A stretch of DNA of 64,000 nucleotides. Source: Planctomycetota bacterium (GTDB lineage: Bacteria; Planctomycetota; UBA1135; GCA-002686595). Shown here piece after piece: positions 1 to 8,256 of the stretch (the stretch's first letter is position 1; the number at the start of each line of letters is the position of its first letter). Location of the stretch: the NCBI GenBank assembly GCA_016872795.1, contig VGYZ01000001.1:1-64000 (forward strand), in the 5' to 3' direction. Below the pieces are notes generated by a model, which saw nothing but the letters and a program-made list of their open reading frames with translations, did not search any database and was not told the origin of the DNA. The position numbers and the translations under genes were made by a program.

Positions 1-460
1 TCTGCTGCTTGAGTACATCACCGCCGGTCGCCTTGAAGGCATCGACGAGCTGCTGCTTCGATTGATCCACGGTGGCGCGCACATCCTTCAGCGAGCGCTC
101 GCGCTCGTCGAGGCTCGCGTGCAATGCCGCGAGGTCCGCGCCGAGCTTGGCGCGCGCCTCCGCCTCGACGCGGATCGCGGCACGCTCCTTCTCCAGGCTG
201 GCGCCGAGCGCTTGCAGTTGCGTCTGCAGGCTCTCGGCGTTGGCGCGCGCGGTGGACTCCTTGGCCGTCAACTCCGTGTCGCGCGTGCGCAAGCCCGTGA
301 CTTCCGAGCGTGCGGTGGCGAGATCCGACTTCGTCGTCTCGAGCTGCGCCTGCAGGGCCGCAGACGCTGCGGCCGACTTGCCGCGCGCGAGCAAGCTCGC
401 GACTGCGAAGCCCGAAACTGCGCCGACACCGATCCCCGTGAAGAGTGCAATCGCATCCAT
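1..460 (-). CDS. rmuC: DNA recombination protein RmuC homologue (5' part only)
   Basis: Reading leftwards from ATG at 460 gives 153 residues before the window edge, so only the N-terminal part is present and the ORF track does not list it. It opens with a hydrophobic anchor (about residues 4-25, IALFTGIGVGAVSGFAVASL). A long heptad-rich coiled coil follows, and the visible part ends at DAFKATGGDVLKQQ. That corresponds to the conserved region at the end of the RmuC coiled coil, just before the nuclease-like domain. RmuC family proteins limit recombination between inverted repeats in E. coli; the catalytic core would lie outside the window. The start is divergent from the small gene at 527. The anchor plus coiled coil is generic, so the name rests mainly on the last visible motif. 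Confidence 0.7.
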   Translation of the reverse strand, partial: MDAIALFTGIGVGAVSGFAVASLLARGKSAAASAALQAQLETTKSDLATARSEVTGLRTRDTELTAKESTARANAESLQTQLQALGASLEKERAAIRVEAEARAKLGADLAALHASLDERERSLKDVRATVDQSKQQLVDAFKATGGDVLKQQ

Positions 461-526
461 GCGCCGCACTCTAGCGGACGCTCCGATTCCTGCAAAGGCG
501 AGCGGGAGCGCGCTACAGTCTGCGGC

Positions 527-820
527 GTGAACGACCTGCACGAACCTGCTGCAGCCGAGCGTGGCGTGCGCGCGCAGCTGGGCCTTGTCCTGATCGCGCT
601 CGGCGTTGTCGGCATGCTGTGGGGCGTGTTCCACATCCTCGGCAGCGTGCCGAAGCCGGCGAAGCGCGAGTTCGCCTATCGCACCACGGACTTTCAAGCG
701 CGTTCCGCCGTGCACGACTCGTTCTTCGGCGGCTTCGCGCGCGCGATGGCCGGTCTGGGCCTCGCGGTCTATGGTGGGTACCTGCGCAAGAAGGCGCGCG
801 GCGACCGACCGAGCACCTAG
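527..820 (+). CDS. small two-helix membrane protein, unknown function
   Basis: This 97-residue protein is read from GTG at 527 rather than from the far-upstream ATG of the ORF track, which would run antisense through rmuC. Residues about 18-38 (LGLVLIALGVVGMLWGVFHIL) form one membrane helix. A second helix lies near residues 75-92 (FFGGFARAMAGLGLAVYGGYL), followed by a basic KKARGDR tail. I do not recognise the family. It lies 66 bp from divergent rmuC and its stop overlaps the end of the convergent hydrolase gene by 4 bp. The start is uncertain because no strong ribosome binding site precedes GTG. Confidence 0.55.
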   Translation: MNDLHEPAAAERGVRAQLGLVLIALGVVGMLWGVFHILGSVPKPAKREFAYRTTDFQARSAVHDSFFGGFARAMAGLGLAVYGGYLRKKARGDRPST

Positions 821-1608
821 GACTCGCGCACGAACCCTTCGAGCGCGCGCGCGAGCTCCTTTGGGGCCTCGTGGGTCGACATGTGCCCGCAGCGAGGAAG
901 CGTGACCATGCGAGAGCCCGGAATGGCGGCGGCGATTCCGCGCATCTCGGCGGGGGGCGAGATCGCGTCGTGTTCGCCGACGACCACGAGCGCCGGAACA
1001 TCGATGCGCGCGAGCAGCGGCGTGGAATCGGCTCGTGCGGCCATCCCGCGCAGCGAGGCCGCGATGCCAACGGGCGGAGCGATGTCCATGAGCGTGCGCA
1101 CGCTCCGTACGACCTCGGGACGCGTCGCGAGCGTGTCGGGCGCCAGCAAGCGCGGCAGCATGCTCTCGACCACTGGCGTCGCACCCTCGAGGAGCACGCG
1201 CGCGGCCATGGTCGCGCGGCCCGCGGCAACCTCGGGCGTGTCCGCGATCGCGCGCGTGTTGCACAGCGCGAGTGCACGGACCCGTTCGCGGTGGCGTCTC
1301 CAGAACGAGAACGACACATAGCCACCCATCGAGAAGCCGACGAGCGTGACGGCCCCGCGCGCTCCCAGACCCTCGAGCGTCGCCGCAAGATCGTCTGCGT
1401 GCGCGTCCATGGAGTGCGTCACGCCTTCCGCGCCCGCGCCGAACGCGCTCGCGCCGAAGCCTCGCAGGTCGGGAACGATCACGCGCGCGTGCCGGGCCAG
1501 CACCGGCACGACCGCGTCCCACTGACCGCAGTGAAACGGGAAGCCGTGGACGAGGAGCACGACGGGGCCGCTTCCAACCTGTCGACAGGCGAGCGGAGTC
1601 GGTTGCAT
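817..1608 (-). CDS. alpha/beta hydrolase
   Basis: A 263-residue single-domain alpha/beta hydrolase. The oxyanion-hole motif is LLVHGFPFHCGQWD near residue 20, and PDLRGFGAS follows. The nucleophile elbow is GFSMGGY (Ser near residue 94). The acid is probably in GEHDAISPP near residue 211, and the catalytic His is in GCGHMSTHEAPKEL near residue 240. All three triad positions are visible and the length is typical for the family. Substrate cannot be told: MhpC-, BioH- and 3-oxoadipate-lactonase-like enzymes share this pattern. No signal peptide is seen, so it is likely cytoplasmic. It is separated by about 50 bp from the amidohydrolase upstream and could be read through with it. Confidence 0.85.
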   Translation of the reverse strand: MQPTPLACRQVGSGPVVLLVHGFPFHCGQWDAVVPVLARHARVIVPDLRGFGASAFGAGAEGVTHSMDAHADDLAATLEGLGARGAVTLVGFSMGGYVSFSFWRRHRERVRALALCNTRAIADTPEVAAGRATMAARVLLEGATPVVESMLPRLLAPDTLATRPEVVRSVRTLMDIAPPVGIAASLRGMAARADSTPLLARIDVPALVVVGEHDAISPPAEMRGIAAAIPGSRMVTLPRCGHMSTHEAPKELARALEGFVRES

Positions 1609-1662
1609 GAAGCTTGGCCCGGCTGGTGCGTTCGCCTCGGATCCCGTGCAAGTCCTTGTCTG

Positions 1663-2874
1663 CTAGCGCGAGCCTTCGAAGACCGGTACGCCTTCGATGA
1701 CCGTGCCGATGCAGTGCGACGCGTACTCGAACGGGTCACCGTCGTAGAGCGCGAGGTCCCCGTCCTTGCCGACCTCGAGGCTGCCGAGGCGCGCGTCGAG
1801 GCCGAGGATCTTCGCGGCATCGAGCGTGATCGAGCGCAGGGCGCGCTCGGCCCCGAGCCCGTAGGCCGCGGCCACTCCGGCCTCGTAGAGAATCACGCGC
1901 GTCTTGGGCACGTAGCTCTCGTAGCCCGACTGCAGCGTGAACGCGATGTTCGCATCGGCGAGCTTGCGGTAGGTCGAGCGGCTGGCGTTCTCGAGCTCTT
2001 CCACGAAGCGCGCCATCGGCGGGTGCACGATCACGGGCACCTTGGCGAGGCGCAGCTCGTCGATCACGACATAGGCCTCGCTCGCGCCGTCGAGCACGAG
2101 CTGGAACCCGAACTCGCTCGCGAGCCGCAGCGCCGAGACGATGTCCTGATGGCGGTGCGCCGTGACGAGCAGCGGGGTCTTGCGCTCGAGTACATCGACG
2201 AGCGCTTCCTTGCGCAAGTCGCGCTCGGGCCTCGCGGCGGCGTCGTCGCCCGCCGCGCGCAGCTTGCGCTGGTACTCCTGCGCGCCGATCAGCGCCTCGC
2301 GCAGCATCGAGATCTGCTTGCCCGCCGTGCCCGGCGACTTCGTGCGCGATGCGGCGCCGAGGGTCGCGGCGATCATCGCGCGCGGCACGAGCACGGCCTC
2401 GTCGATCGTCTCGCCGCGCGTCTTCACGACCATGGTCTGGCCCGAGACGAGCGCCTGCGGCCCGTGTCCGGTGTGCAGCGTCGTCACGCCGAACCCGCGC
2501 ACCCACTCGACGAGACGCTCGCGCGCGTTGTACGCGTCGATCGCGCGCAGCTCGGGCTGAATCGGCCCCGTGGGGTCGTGCTGGTCCTGATCCTGCGGCT
2601 GGTTCAGATAGCCCGCGAGCCCGATGACGCTGTGCGCGTCGATGAGCCCCGGCGTCACGACCTTCGCGGAGAGCGTGCGCACGCCCCCGGGCGGCTGCAC
2701 CTGCCGCTCGTTGCCGACGGCGACGATCTTGCCGGCCTTCACCACGACGATGCCATTGTCGATCACGGCGCCGGAGACCGTGTGCACGCGCTCGCCGCGG
2801 ACCACGAGGTCTTGAGCGAGTGTCGGCTGGGAGAGCAGCGCGAGCGTGATGGCGCCGATCAGCTTGGCGTTCAT
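1663..2874 (-). CDS. secreted amidohydrolase-family protein lacking metal ligands (second gene of pair)
   Basis: A 403-residue protein read from ATG at 2874, giving a clear signal peptide (MNAKLIGAITLALLSQPTLAQ). The track's longer ORF continues into the upstream gene in another frame and is not the real start. The fold is an imidazolonepropionase-like amidohydrolase: PGLIDAHSV where a metal HxH is expected, VTAHRHQDI in the middle, and a typical SLEVGKDGDLALYDGDP end. The second His of HxH is Val, the later His region reads DGASEAY, and the FHTDD-type Asp region reads LQSGYES. A mononuclear or binuclear metal centre is therefore unlikely. The start overlaps the stop of the neighbouring amidohydrolase (TGATG), so the two are translationally coupled. 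It may be a non-catalytic partner; that is inference. Confidence 0.8.
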   Translation of the reverse strand: MNAKLIGAITLALLSQPTLAQDLVVRGERVHTVSGAVIDNGIVVVKAGKIVAVGNERQVQPPGGVRTLSAKVVTPGLIDAHSVIGLAGYLNQPQDQDQHDPTGPIQPELRAIDAYNARERLVEWVRGFGVTTLHTGHGPQALVSGQTMVVKTRGETIDEAVLVPRAMIAATLGAASRTKSPGTAGKQISMLREALIGAQEYQRKLRAAGDDAAARPERDLRKEALVDVLERKTPLLVTAHRHQDIVSALRLASEFGFQLVLDGASEAYVVIDELRLAKVPVIVHPPMARFVEELENASRSTYRKLADANIAFTLQSGYESYVPKTRVILYEAGVAAAYGLGAERALRSITLDAAKILGLDARLGSLEVGKDGDLALYDGDPFEYASHCIGTVIEGVPVFEGSR

Positions 2875-4190
2875 CACTTCACCGCCTCCCCGACGCAGCA
2901 CAGGGCGCCCGCACGCGCGAGGCCCGCTCCCCAGCCGCCCTCGGCCCACAGCCGATCTGCTTCGTTCGCGAGATCGAACACCTTGCTGCCCTCGACCCAT
3001 GTCTGCTCGACGCGCGTGTAGGTCGAGAGCGGATCGCCGGAGAGCACGAGGAAGTCCGCGTCCTTGCCGGGCTCGAGGCTGCCGACGCGTTCCTGCAGGT
3101 CGAGCATCTTCGCCGCGTTCAAGGTGAGCCCCGCGAGCGCGGTCTCGCGCGAGACGCCCGCGCGCACGGCGAGCGCCGCGCTGCGCAGGAACAGGCGCGA
3201 GTCCGTGATCCAGTCGTCCGTGTGGAAGCCGACCAGGTCCGGGCGGCCGAGCCGCTCGAGCTCCGCCGCGGAGCGCGCGTCGAAGTCCATCGCCTCGAGC
3301 TTGCCGCCCGGCGTGTCGAGCACGATCAGCGAGCATGCGGCGTTCGCCGCGGCGATCTCGTCGGCGACCTTCCACGCCTCGCTGACATGGTGCAACACGA
3401 CGCGGAACCCGAACTCCTTCGAGAGCCGCAGCACGGTCACGATGTCGTCGTGGCGGTGCGTGTGGTGGTGGACGATGCGCTGGCCCGCGAGGATCTCGAG
3501 CATCGCCTCGTGTCCGAGGTCGCGCGCCGGCAGCTTCGTCGGGTCTCCCGCTGCCGCATCGAGCTTGCGCTTGTACTCCTGCGCCGCGAGGAAGCGCTCG
3601 CGCACGAGCGCCGCCGACTTGCCGCGCGTGCCCGGAAACGGCGGATCCTGCTGGCTGTTCGTGCCGTTCGCCATCTTCATGCCGCCCATCGGCGTGCCGT
3701 CGGGGAAGCGATAGCACTGCTCCTCGATCGTGCGCGCGTCGCGGTTCTTCAGATAGATCGTCTGGCCACTCATCAGGTGGCCGCTGCCGCTCATCACATT
3801 GATCGTCGTGATGCCACCCGCCTGGGCGCGCTGCAGGCCAGCATCGCGGCAGTTGATCGCGTCGAGCATGCGCACATCGGGCTGGATCGGCGCGCTCGAG
3901 TCCGCGCCCCAGCCCCCGCCGACATGGCTGTGCGTGTCGACGAGGCCGGGCATCAGCACCTTGCCCTTCACATCGACGACCTTGGCACTGGCCGGCACTT
4001 CGACCGCCGCACGCACGCCCACCGCGCGGACGCGTCCGAATTGCACGACGATGACACCGTCCTCGAGCGGCGGGCCGGACACCGGCAGCACGCGAGCGCC
4101 GACGAAGGCGTGGGGGAGCTCCTGCGCGACGGCCGCGGCCGCGAGCAGGGCGAGGGTGAGCGAGCGCGCGAGGGTCCGCATGGCGGCCAA
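2874..4190 (-). CDS. secreted metal-dependent amidohydrolase (first gene of pair)
   Basis: A 438-residue exported protein with signal peptide MRTLARSLTLALLAAAAVAQ (the ATG three codons later is an equally good start). It keeps the amidohydrolase metal-site pattern: PGLVDTHSHVGGG near residue 85, HHHTHRHDDIV in the middle, LHHVSEAW, and FHTDDWITDSR for the Asp. The end SLEPGKDADFLVLSGDP is typical of imidazolonepropionase-like and cytosine-deaminase-like members. The substrate is unknown; it acts outside the cytoplasm if the signal is used. It is the upstream, catalytically intact member of a coupled pair with the gene at 1663. Confidence 0.88.
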   Translation of the reverse strand: MAAMRTLARSLTLALLAAAAVAQELPHAFVGARVLPVSGPPLEDGVIVVQFGRVRAVGVRAAVEVPASAKVVDVKGKVLMPGLVDTHSHVGGGWGADSSAPIQPDVRMLDAINCRDAGLQRAQAGGITTINVMSGSGHLMSGQTIYLKNRDARTIEEQCYRFPDGTPMGGMKMANGTNSQQDPPFPGTRGKSAALVRERFLAAQEYKRKLDAAAGDPTKLPARDLGHEAMLEILAGQRIVHHHTHRHDDIVTVLRLSKEFGFRVVLHHVSEAWKVADEIAAANAACSLIVLDTPGGKLEAMDFDARSAAELERLGRPDLVGFHTDDWITDSRLFLRSAALAVRAGVSRETALAGLTLNAAKMLDLQERVGSLEPGKDADFLVLSGDPLSTYTRVEQTWVEGSKVFDLANEADRLWAEGGWGAGLARAGALCCVGEAVK

Positions 4191-4236
4191 GCGTACGGCC
4201 GCGCAGCGCGCGAGCGCCAGAGTCTCGGCGCGCGGT

Positions 4237-5370
4237 CTATGTCGAGCGCGTGGCGATCAGCGCGTCGAGCTCTCGGCGCAGCGCCCCGAGGATGTCGTCG
4301 TAGCTGAAAGTGCCGATGTCGTCCGGTCCGCGCTTGAGATTGACGAAGTTGGGGCCACACCACAGGCCGAGATCGGCGTCGTCCGTCTCGCCTGGACCGT
4401 TCACACGACAGCCCATGACGGCGATCGTCAGGTCGTGCTCCTTCGCGTAGGCCGTCATGTGCTTGACATCCGCGGCGAGCTCCACGAACCGGGCGTTCTC
4501 GACGCGCGAGCACGAAGGGCAGGCGATGATGTTGAGGCCGTCGAAGAAGTTCGGCGGCACCGAGCGGAAGCGGCCGGCCTCGATGTCGGCGATCAGCTCG
4601 CGCCCGACCTTGATCTCGAGGCCCTTGTCATCGAACGGCACGGTCAGCGAGACGCGCAGCGTGTCGCCGATGCCGCGCGCGAGCAGCTGCTCGAAGGCGA
4701 TGCGCGTCTTGATGATGCCCTCTGGGGGCATGCCAGCTTCCGTCACGCCGAGGTGGATCGGCACATCGGGGCGCTCGGCCGCGAAGCGCACATTGGCGTC
4801 GACGACGAGGCGCGGGTCGGAGTCCTTGATCGACACGACATAGTTCGTGAAGCCGAGCGCATCGACCATGCGGCAGTGATCGACCGCGCAAGCGACGATC
4901 GCGCCGACATGATCCTCGCCGAAGCGCTCTCTGTAGTCCGGCGCGATCGAGCCCGCGTTGATGCCGACGCGCAGGGCCAGACCGTGCTGGCGCGCAATTC
5001 CCACGAGGTAGGCGACCTTCTCCTCGACGGGCTTGTGCTGCTCGTGATGGTGCAGGTGGCCGGGGTTGTAGCGCAGCTTGTCGACGAAGGGCGCGACCTT
5101 CTCCGCCAGCCGGTAGTTCTCCTGCAGATCGACCGAGAGCAGGCTGTTCGTCCGCGCGCGAATCTGCGCGAGGGCGGCGACATCGGCTTGGCTGTCGACG
5201 GCGATGCGGATCATGTCCGCGCCGGCCGCTTCGAGGATTTGCACCTGCCGCAGCGTGGCGGGGATGTCGCGGGTCTGGGTGGCGGCCATCGACTGGACGG
5301 CGATGGGGGCGTGGCCGCCGACCGCGAGGTCGCGGATCTGGATCGTGCGGGTCTTGCGCGGGGGGATCAT
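4237..5370 (-). CDS. ispG: 4-hydroxy-3-methylbut-2-en-1-yl diphosphate synthase
   Basis: A 377-residue protein read from ATG at 5370 ([19 protein letters not shown]). The 498-residue track ORF adds an unsupported leader. IspG catalyses the reductive [4Fe-4S]-dependent step from MEcPP to HMBPP in the non-mevalonate isoprenoid pathway. Family marks are [11 protein letters not shown] at the N-terminus, the TIM-barrel middle ([18 protein letters not shown]), and the cluster-binding cysteines in CPSCSR near residue 288 and GCRVNGPGE near residue 322. Length matches the short bacterial form (about 370). It stands alone, separated by 46 bp from the amidohydrolase pair and by about 350 bp from the next gene. 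Confidence 0.95.
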   Translation of the reverse strand: MIPPRKTRTIQIRDLAVGGHAPIAVQSMAATQTRDIPATLRQVQILEAAGADMIRIAVDSQADVAALAQIRARTNSLLSVDLQENYRLAEKVAPFVDKLRYNPGHLHHHEQHKPVEEKVAYLVGIARQHGLALRVGINAGSIAPDYRERFGEDHVGAIVACAVDHCRMVDALGFTNYVVSIKDSDPRLVVDANVRFAAERPDVPIHLGVTEAGMPPEGIIKTRIAFEQLLARGIGDTLRVSLTVPFDDKGLEIKVGRELIADIEAGRFRSVPPNFFDGLNIIACPSCSRVENARFVELAADVKHMTAYAKEHDLTIAVMGCRVNGPGETDDADLGLWCGPNFVNLKRGPDDIGTFSYDDILGALRRELDALIATRST

Positions 5371-5719
5371 CGGTGGGGACACGCCCTGAAGCGCGCGACA
5401 TCCTAGTGCAGGCGAGCGCGCCCCCGAGCGCCCCAACATCTTGTGGAGCACGCCTGCATCGAACCCAAGATACAGTGGCGTTCCCACAGGTCCGCACTTC
5501 GGGCCACTTTCTTGCCCCCGCGCGCAGCGCAGCTGCGGATTTTGCCTGAGGAGAAGCAGATCCCCGGACTTGACCCCGGTCGAGCAACCCCTCGTTCGGC
5601 CGGCGCGGTCGCGATCCCCTCGCTCCGGGCTCTGACTTCCTCTAGGCAACCCCGCCTCCGGGCGGGGTTGCTGTCTTTTTGCGCCGCCCCGCGCGCCACG
5701 GGCGCGATCATGGCTCGCC
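5371..5719. other. 349-bp intergenic region with orphan intrinsic terminator
   Basis: No convincing coding frame is seen here. The region lies between the divergent starts of ispG and the FAD oxidoreductase. It contains a canonical plus-strand terminator at 5645-5680, although no plus-strand gene lies upstream for almost 5 kb. Two explanations fit: an unannotated small RNA transcribed on the plus strand between about 5450 and 5680, or a leader attenuator for the gene at 5720. I could not match it to a known riboswitch or to 6S, SRP or tmRNA consensus by eye. Confidence 0.5.
5645..5680 (+). terminator. strong rho-independent terminator, 40 bp before the oxidoreductase start
   Basis: Two 11-base arms, GCAACCCCGCC and GGCGGGGTTGC, are separated by a short TCCG-type loop and followed at once by TGTCTTTTTG. 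The U-run is only on the plus strand, so it acts in the plus direction. It would stop any transcript started in the ispG-oxidoreductase gap. Confidence 0.85.
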
Positions 5720-6979
5720 ATGCGAGTCGACACGCTGATCGTGGGCGGCGGAGTGATGGGCGCGGCGATCGCACTCGCTCGCGCGCGCGCGACGGATCCG
5801 ATCGCGGCACCCCTGTTGCTGCTCGAGCGCCGCTGGTTCGGAGCTGGTTCCTCCGGGCGTTCCGGCGCGATCTGCCGTCAGTTCTACAGCGACAGCGAGC
5901 TGATCGGCATGGCGCGCGACAGCCTGCGCGAGTACGCGAGCTTCGAGACGCGTCACGGACGCGGCATTGGCTTCACGCGCAGTGGCGTGCTCACGATCGG
6001 CGGCCCCGCGCGGCCTCATTCGCTACGGCTCGTCGAACGCAACGCGGCGCTGATGCAGAAGTGCGGTGCCGAGGTCGAGCTCGTCGATGCGCGCCGCATG
6101 CGCGCGCTCGTGCCGGGCATCGATGTCTCCGAGGGAGCGCTCGGCGCATGGGAGCCCGGCGCGGGCTATGTCGATCCACAGCGCACGGTCGATGCGTTCG
6201 TCGCAGCGGCGCGCGGCGCGGGCGCGACGGCGCGAGCGGGAGTCGAAGTCGTGGAGCTCTTGCTCGAGCGTACACGCGTGCGCGGCGTGCGCACGAGCGA
6301 CGGCGATTTCGAGTGCGAGCACCTCGTCATCGCCGCGGGGCCATGGACGCGGCGCCTGATGCGGCGCGCCGGCGTCGACTTGCCGCTCGAGGTCGTGCGG
6401 CCCGAGCAACACTTTCTCGCGATGTTGCCCGAGCGCATGCGCACGCGGCCGACGCTCTCGGGCGCCATGGATGCCGAGTTCGACCCGCGTTTCGCGGCGG
6501 CGAGCGAGCCCGAACCGGCGCACCCCGTTCTGCTCGACATCGAGCACGGCTACTACACGCGCTGCGAACCCGGCCGTGAACGCACGCGCGTCGGAGCGAT
6601 GGACTACGACCGCGACCAGGTGCTCGAGGACCCCGATTCGCTCGACGAGGCCGTTTCGCCCGAGTTTTCGGCCTGGTCCCGCGAAGTTCTCGCGCGCCGC
6701 CTGCCGCGCTACGCGGCCCAGCCCGACGCCGGCACGCTTGCGGCGTGGTACACGCTCACGCCGGACGCGCAGGCGCTGATCGGGCGTTGCCCGGGCCTCG
6801 ACAATGTGCTCGTCGCCGCCGGCTTCTCGGGCCACGGCTTCAAGCTCGCGCCGTCGATCGGCGAGGGCGTCGCGCAGCTGCTCGCGGGCCAACCCGTGGG
6901 CGCCTTCGATCCGCGTTTCTTCGACCCCGCGCGCTTCGCAGGCAAGACGGCCAGCGCTCGTGGCTCGTTCGGCCTGTAG
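5720..6979 (+). CDS. FAD-dependent oxidoreductase, glycine/D-amino-acid oxidase (DAO) family
   Basis: A 419-residue flavoprotein with an N-terminal Rossmann motif [16 protein letters not shown] (GxGxxG) at residues 3-18. The family's [13 protein letters not shown] segment follows near residue 45. The C-terminal closing motif [29 protein letters not shown] (near residue 365) is typical of sarcosine/glycine oxidases and the sarcosine oxidase beta subunit. It probably oxidises a secondary or D-amino acid, with oxygen or another carrier as acceptor; the substrate is not readable. No Shine-Dalgarno sequence is evident before ATG at 5720. Together with the terminator 40 bp upstream, this suggests regulated read-through or a start very close to the gene. 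Confidence 0.88.
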   Translation: MRVDTLIVGGGVMGAAIALARARATDPIAAPLLLLERRWFGAGSSGRSGAICRQFYSDSELIGMARDSLREYASFETRHGRGIGFTRSGVLTIGGPARPHSLRLVERNAALMQKCGAEVELVDARRMRALVPGIDVSEGALGAWEPGAGYVDPQRTVDAFVAAARGAGATARAGVEVVELLLERTRVRGVRTSDGDFECEHLVIAAGPWTRRLMRRAGVDLPLEVVRPEQHFLAMLPERMRTRPTLSGAMDAEFDPRFAAASEPEPAHPVLLDIEHGYYTRCEPGRERTRVGAMDYDRDQVLEDPDSLDEAVSPEFSAWSREVLARRLPRYAAQPDAGTLAAWYTLTPDAQALIGRCPGLDNVLVAAGFSGHGFKLAPSIGEGVAQLLAGQPVGAFDPRFFDPARFAGKTASARGSFGL

Positions 6980-6986
6980 TCGCGCG

Positions 6987-7733
6987 CTACTTCTCGATGT
7001 AACTCTGGTGCAGCTCGACCGGCGGCTGCACATGCTTGCGCATGCGCAGGTTCAGGATCTCGACGAACAGCGAGAAGGCCATCGCCGAGTAGATGTAGCC
7101 CTTGCTGATGTGCTGGCCGAAGCCGTCAGCCATCAGCACGACGCCGATCAGCAGCAGGAACGAGAGGGCGAGCACCTTCATCGTCGGGTGTTGTTCGATG
7201 AAGGTCGCGATGCGCCCGGCGAACACGAGCATCACCAGCACCGACGCCACCACCGCCGCGATCATCACGCCGATGTGCTCCGCCATGCCCACGGCCGTGA
7301 TGACGCTGTCGAGCGAGAACACGATGTCGAGCATCACGATCTGGGCGAGGATCGAGCCGAGGCTCGCGCGCCGCGCCGCGCCACCCTTTTCGTGTACGCC
7401 GCCCTCGAGCTTGTCGTGGATCTCCCATGTCGCCTTGCCGACGAGGAACAAGCCGCCGACGAGCAAGATCAAGTCGCGCCCGCTGAAGCTGCGCTCGAGG
7501 TCGGGAAAGAGCGGCTCGGTCAGGGTCATCACCCAGCCGATCGCGAGCAACAGCGCGATGCGCATGCCCATGGCGAGCACGAGGCCTGTGCGGCGCGCCT
7601 TGGCCTGCTCCTCCGCGGGCAGCTTGCCCGTGAGGATCGAGATGAAGACGACATTGTCGATGCCGAGCACGATCTCGAGGCTCGCCAGCGTGAGGAAGGC
7701 GATCAGGTTTTCGGTCGTGAAGAGCGAGTCCAT
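6987..7733 (-). CDS. TerC family integral membrane protein
   Basis: A 248-residue protein with about seven hydrophobic segments. It carries both TerC signature repeats: LEIVLGIDNVVFISI near residue 18 and VMLDIVFSLDSVITAVGMAEHI near residue 133. These intramembrane acidic motifs are linked in the family to tellurite resistance loci and to metal ion (Mn) export in several bacteria. It converges on the oxidoreductase (7-bp gap) and starts 153 bp from the end of fliN. Whether it exports manganese or calcium here cannot be decided from sequence. Confidence 0.9.
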   Translation of the reverse strand: MDSLFTTENLIAFLTLASLEIVLGIDNVVFISILTGKLPAEEQAKARRTGLVLAMGMRIALLLAIGWVMTLTEPLFPDLERSFSGRDLILLVGGLFLVGKATWEIHDKLEGGVHEKGGAARRASLGSILAQIVMLDIVFSLDSVITAVGMAEHIGVMIAAVVASVLVMLVFAGRIATFIEQHPTMKVLALSFLLLIGVVLMADGFGQHISKGYIYSAMAFSLFVEILNLRMRKHVQPPVELHQSYIEK

Positions 7734-7833
7734 GGGGTTCGCGCGCGCAGCGCGGCGAAAGAGGATAGCGAGGGATGTGACTGGCCGACTACGCGCGGCA
7801 TCGCGCGGCCTTCACTCCAGGGCCGGAAACGCG

Positions 7834-7859
7834 GAGATCCGGCGCGCGGGCCGGATCTC
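7834..7859 (-). terminator. hairpin after fliN, probable end of the minus-strand flagellar operon
   Basis: A perfect 10-bp stem, GAGATCCGGC and GCCGGATCTC, has a 6-nt GCGCGG loop and sits about 30 bp beyond the fliN stop. On the minus strand it is followed by GCGTTTCC, a weak U-tract, so termination may be inefficient or factor-assisted. Confidence 0.45.
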
Positions 7860-7886
7860 GCGGGAGCGCTGCGGCGCGAGCGCGCC

Positions 7887-8240
7887 TCAGGGATTGGTCA
7901 GGATGGAGGTGACTCGCACGCCGTAGGCGCCGTCGATCGTCACGACCTCGCCGCGCGCGACGACCTTGCCGTTGACGAGGATGTCGGCGGGCTCGTGCGC
8001 CTCGCGGTCGAGCACCAGCAGCGAGCCTGCGCCGAGCTTGACGAGGTCGCCGAGCGGAATGCGCGTGCGTCCGATCTCGACCGTCACCTTGACGGGCACA
8101 TCCATCAGATTCGCCAGACCGACCGGCTCGCCCGTGGTCTTTCCGCCGGTGAGCTCGTCGAGCTGGGCCGTGCTGACGCGCACGGCTTCGGTCGCGGCGT
8201 CGATCGCGTTCTCGATGTTCTGCATTTCGTTCATCGTCAT
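7887..8240 (-). CDS. fliN: flagellar motor switch protein FliN
   Basis: A 117-residue protein read from ATG at 8240, chosen because GAGGA stands at the right distance and because fliM ends just upstream; the 148-residue track start lies inside fliM. The C-terminal SpoA (C-ring) domain spans about residues 45-115 (VPVKVTVEIGRTRIPLGDLVKLGAGSLLVLD to ARGEVVTIDGAYGVRVTSI). FliN forms the base of the switch with FliM and FliG and helps dock the FliH-FliI export ATPase. It is the last gene of the flagellar minus-strand operon. Confidence 0.95.
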   Translation of the reverse strand: MTMNEMQNIENAIDAATEAVRVSTAQLDELTGGKTTGEPVGLANLMDVPVKVTVEIGRTRIPLGDLVKLGAGSLLVLDREAHEPADILVNGKVVARGEVVTIDGAYGVRVTSILTNP

Positions 8241-8256
8241 GGTCCTCGTAGACAAA

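Noticed and set aside
5535-5580. Sequence reading GGGGTCAAGTCCGGGGATC on the minus strand, reminiscent of leader sequences near RAYT/IS200-type transposases
   Set aside because: Resemblance is from memory only; no transposase remnant or paired repeat is visible nearby.
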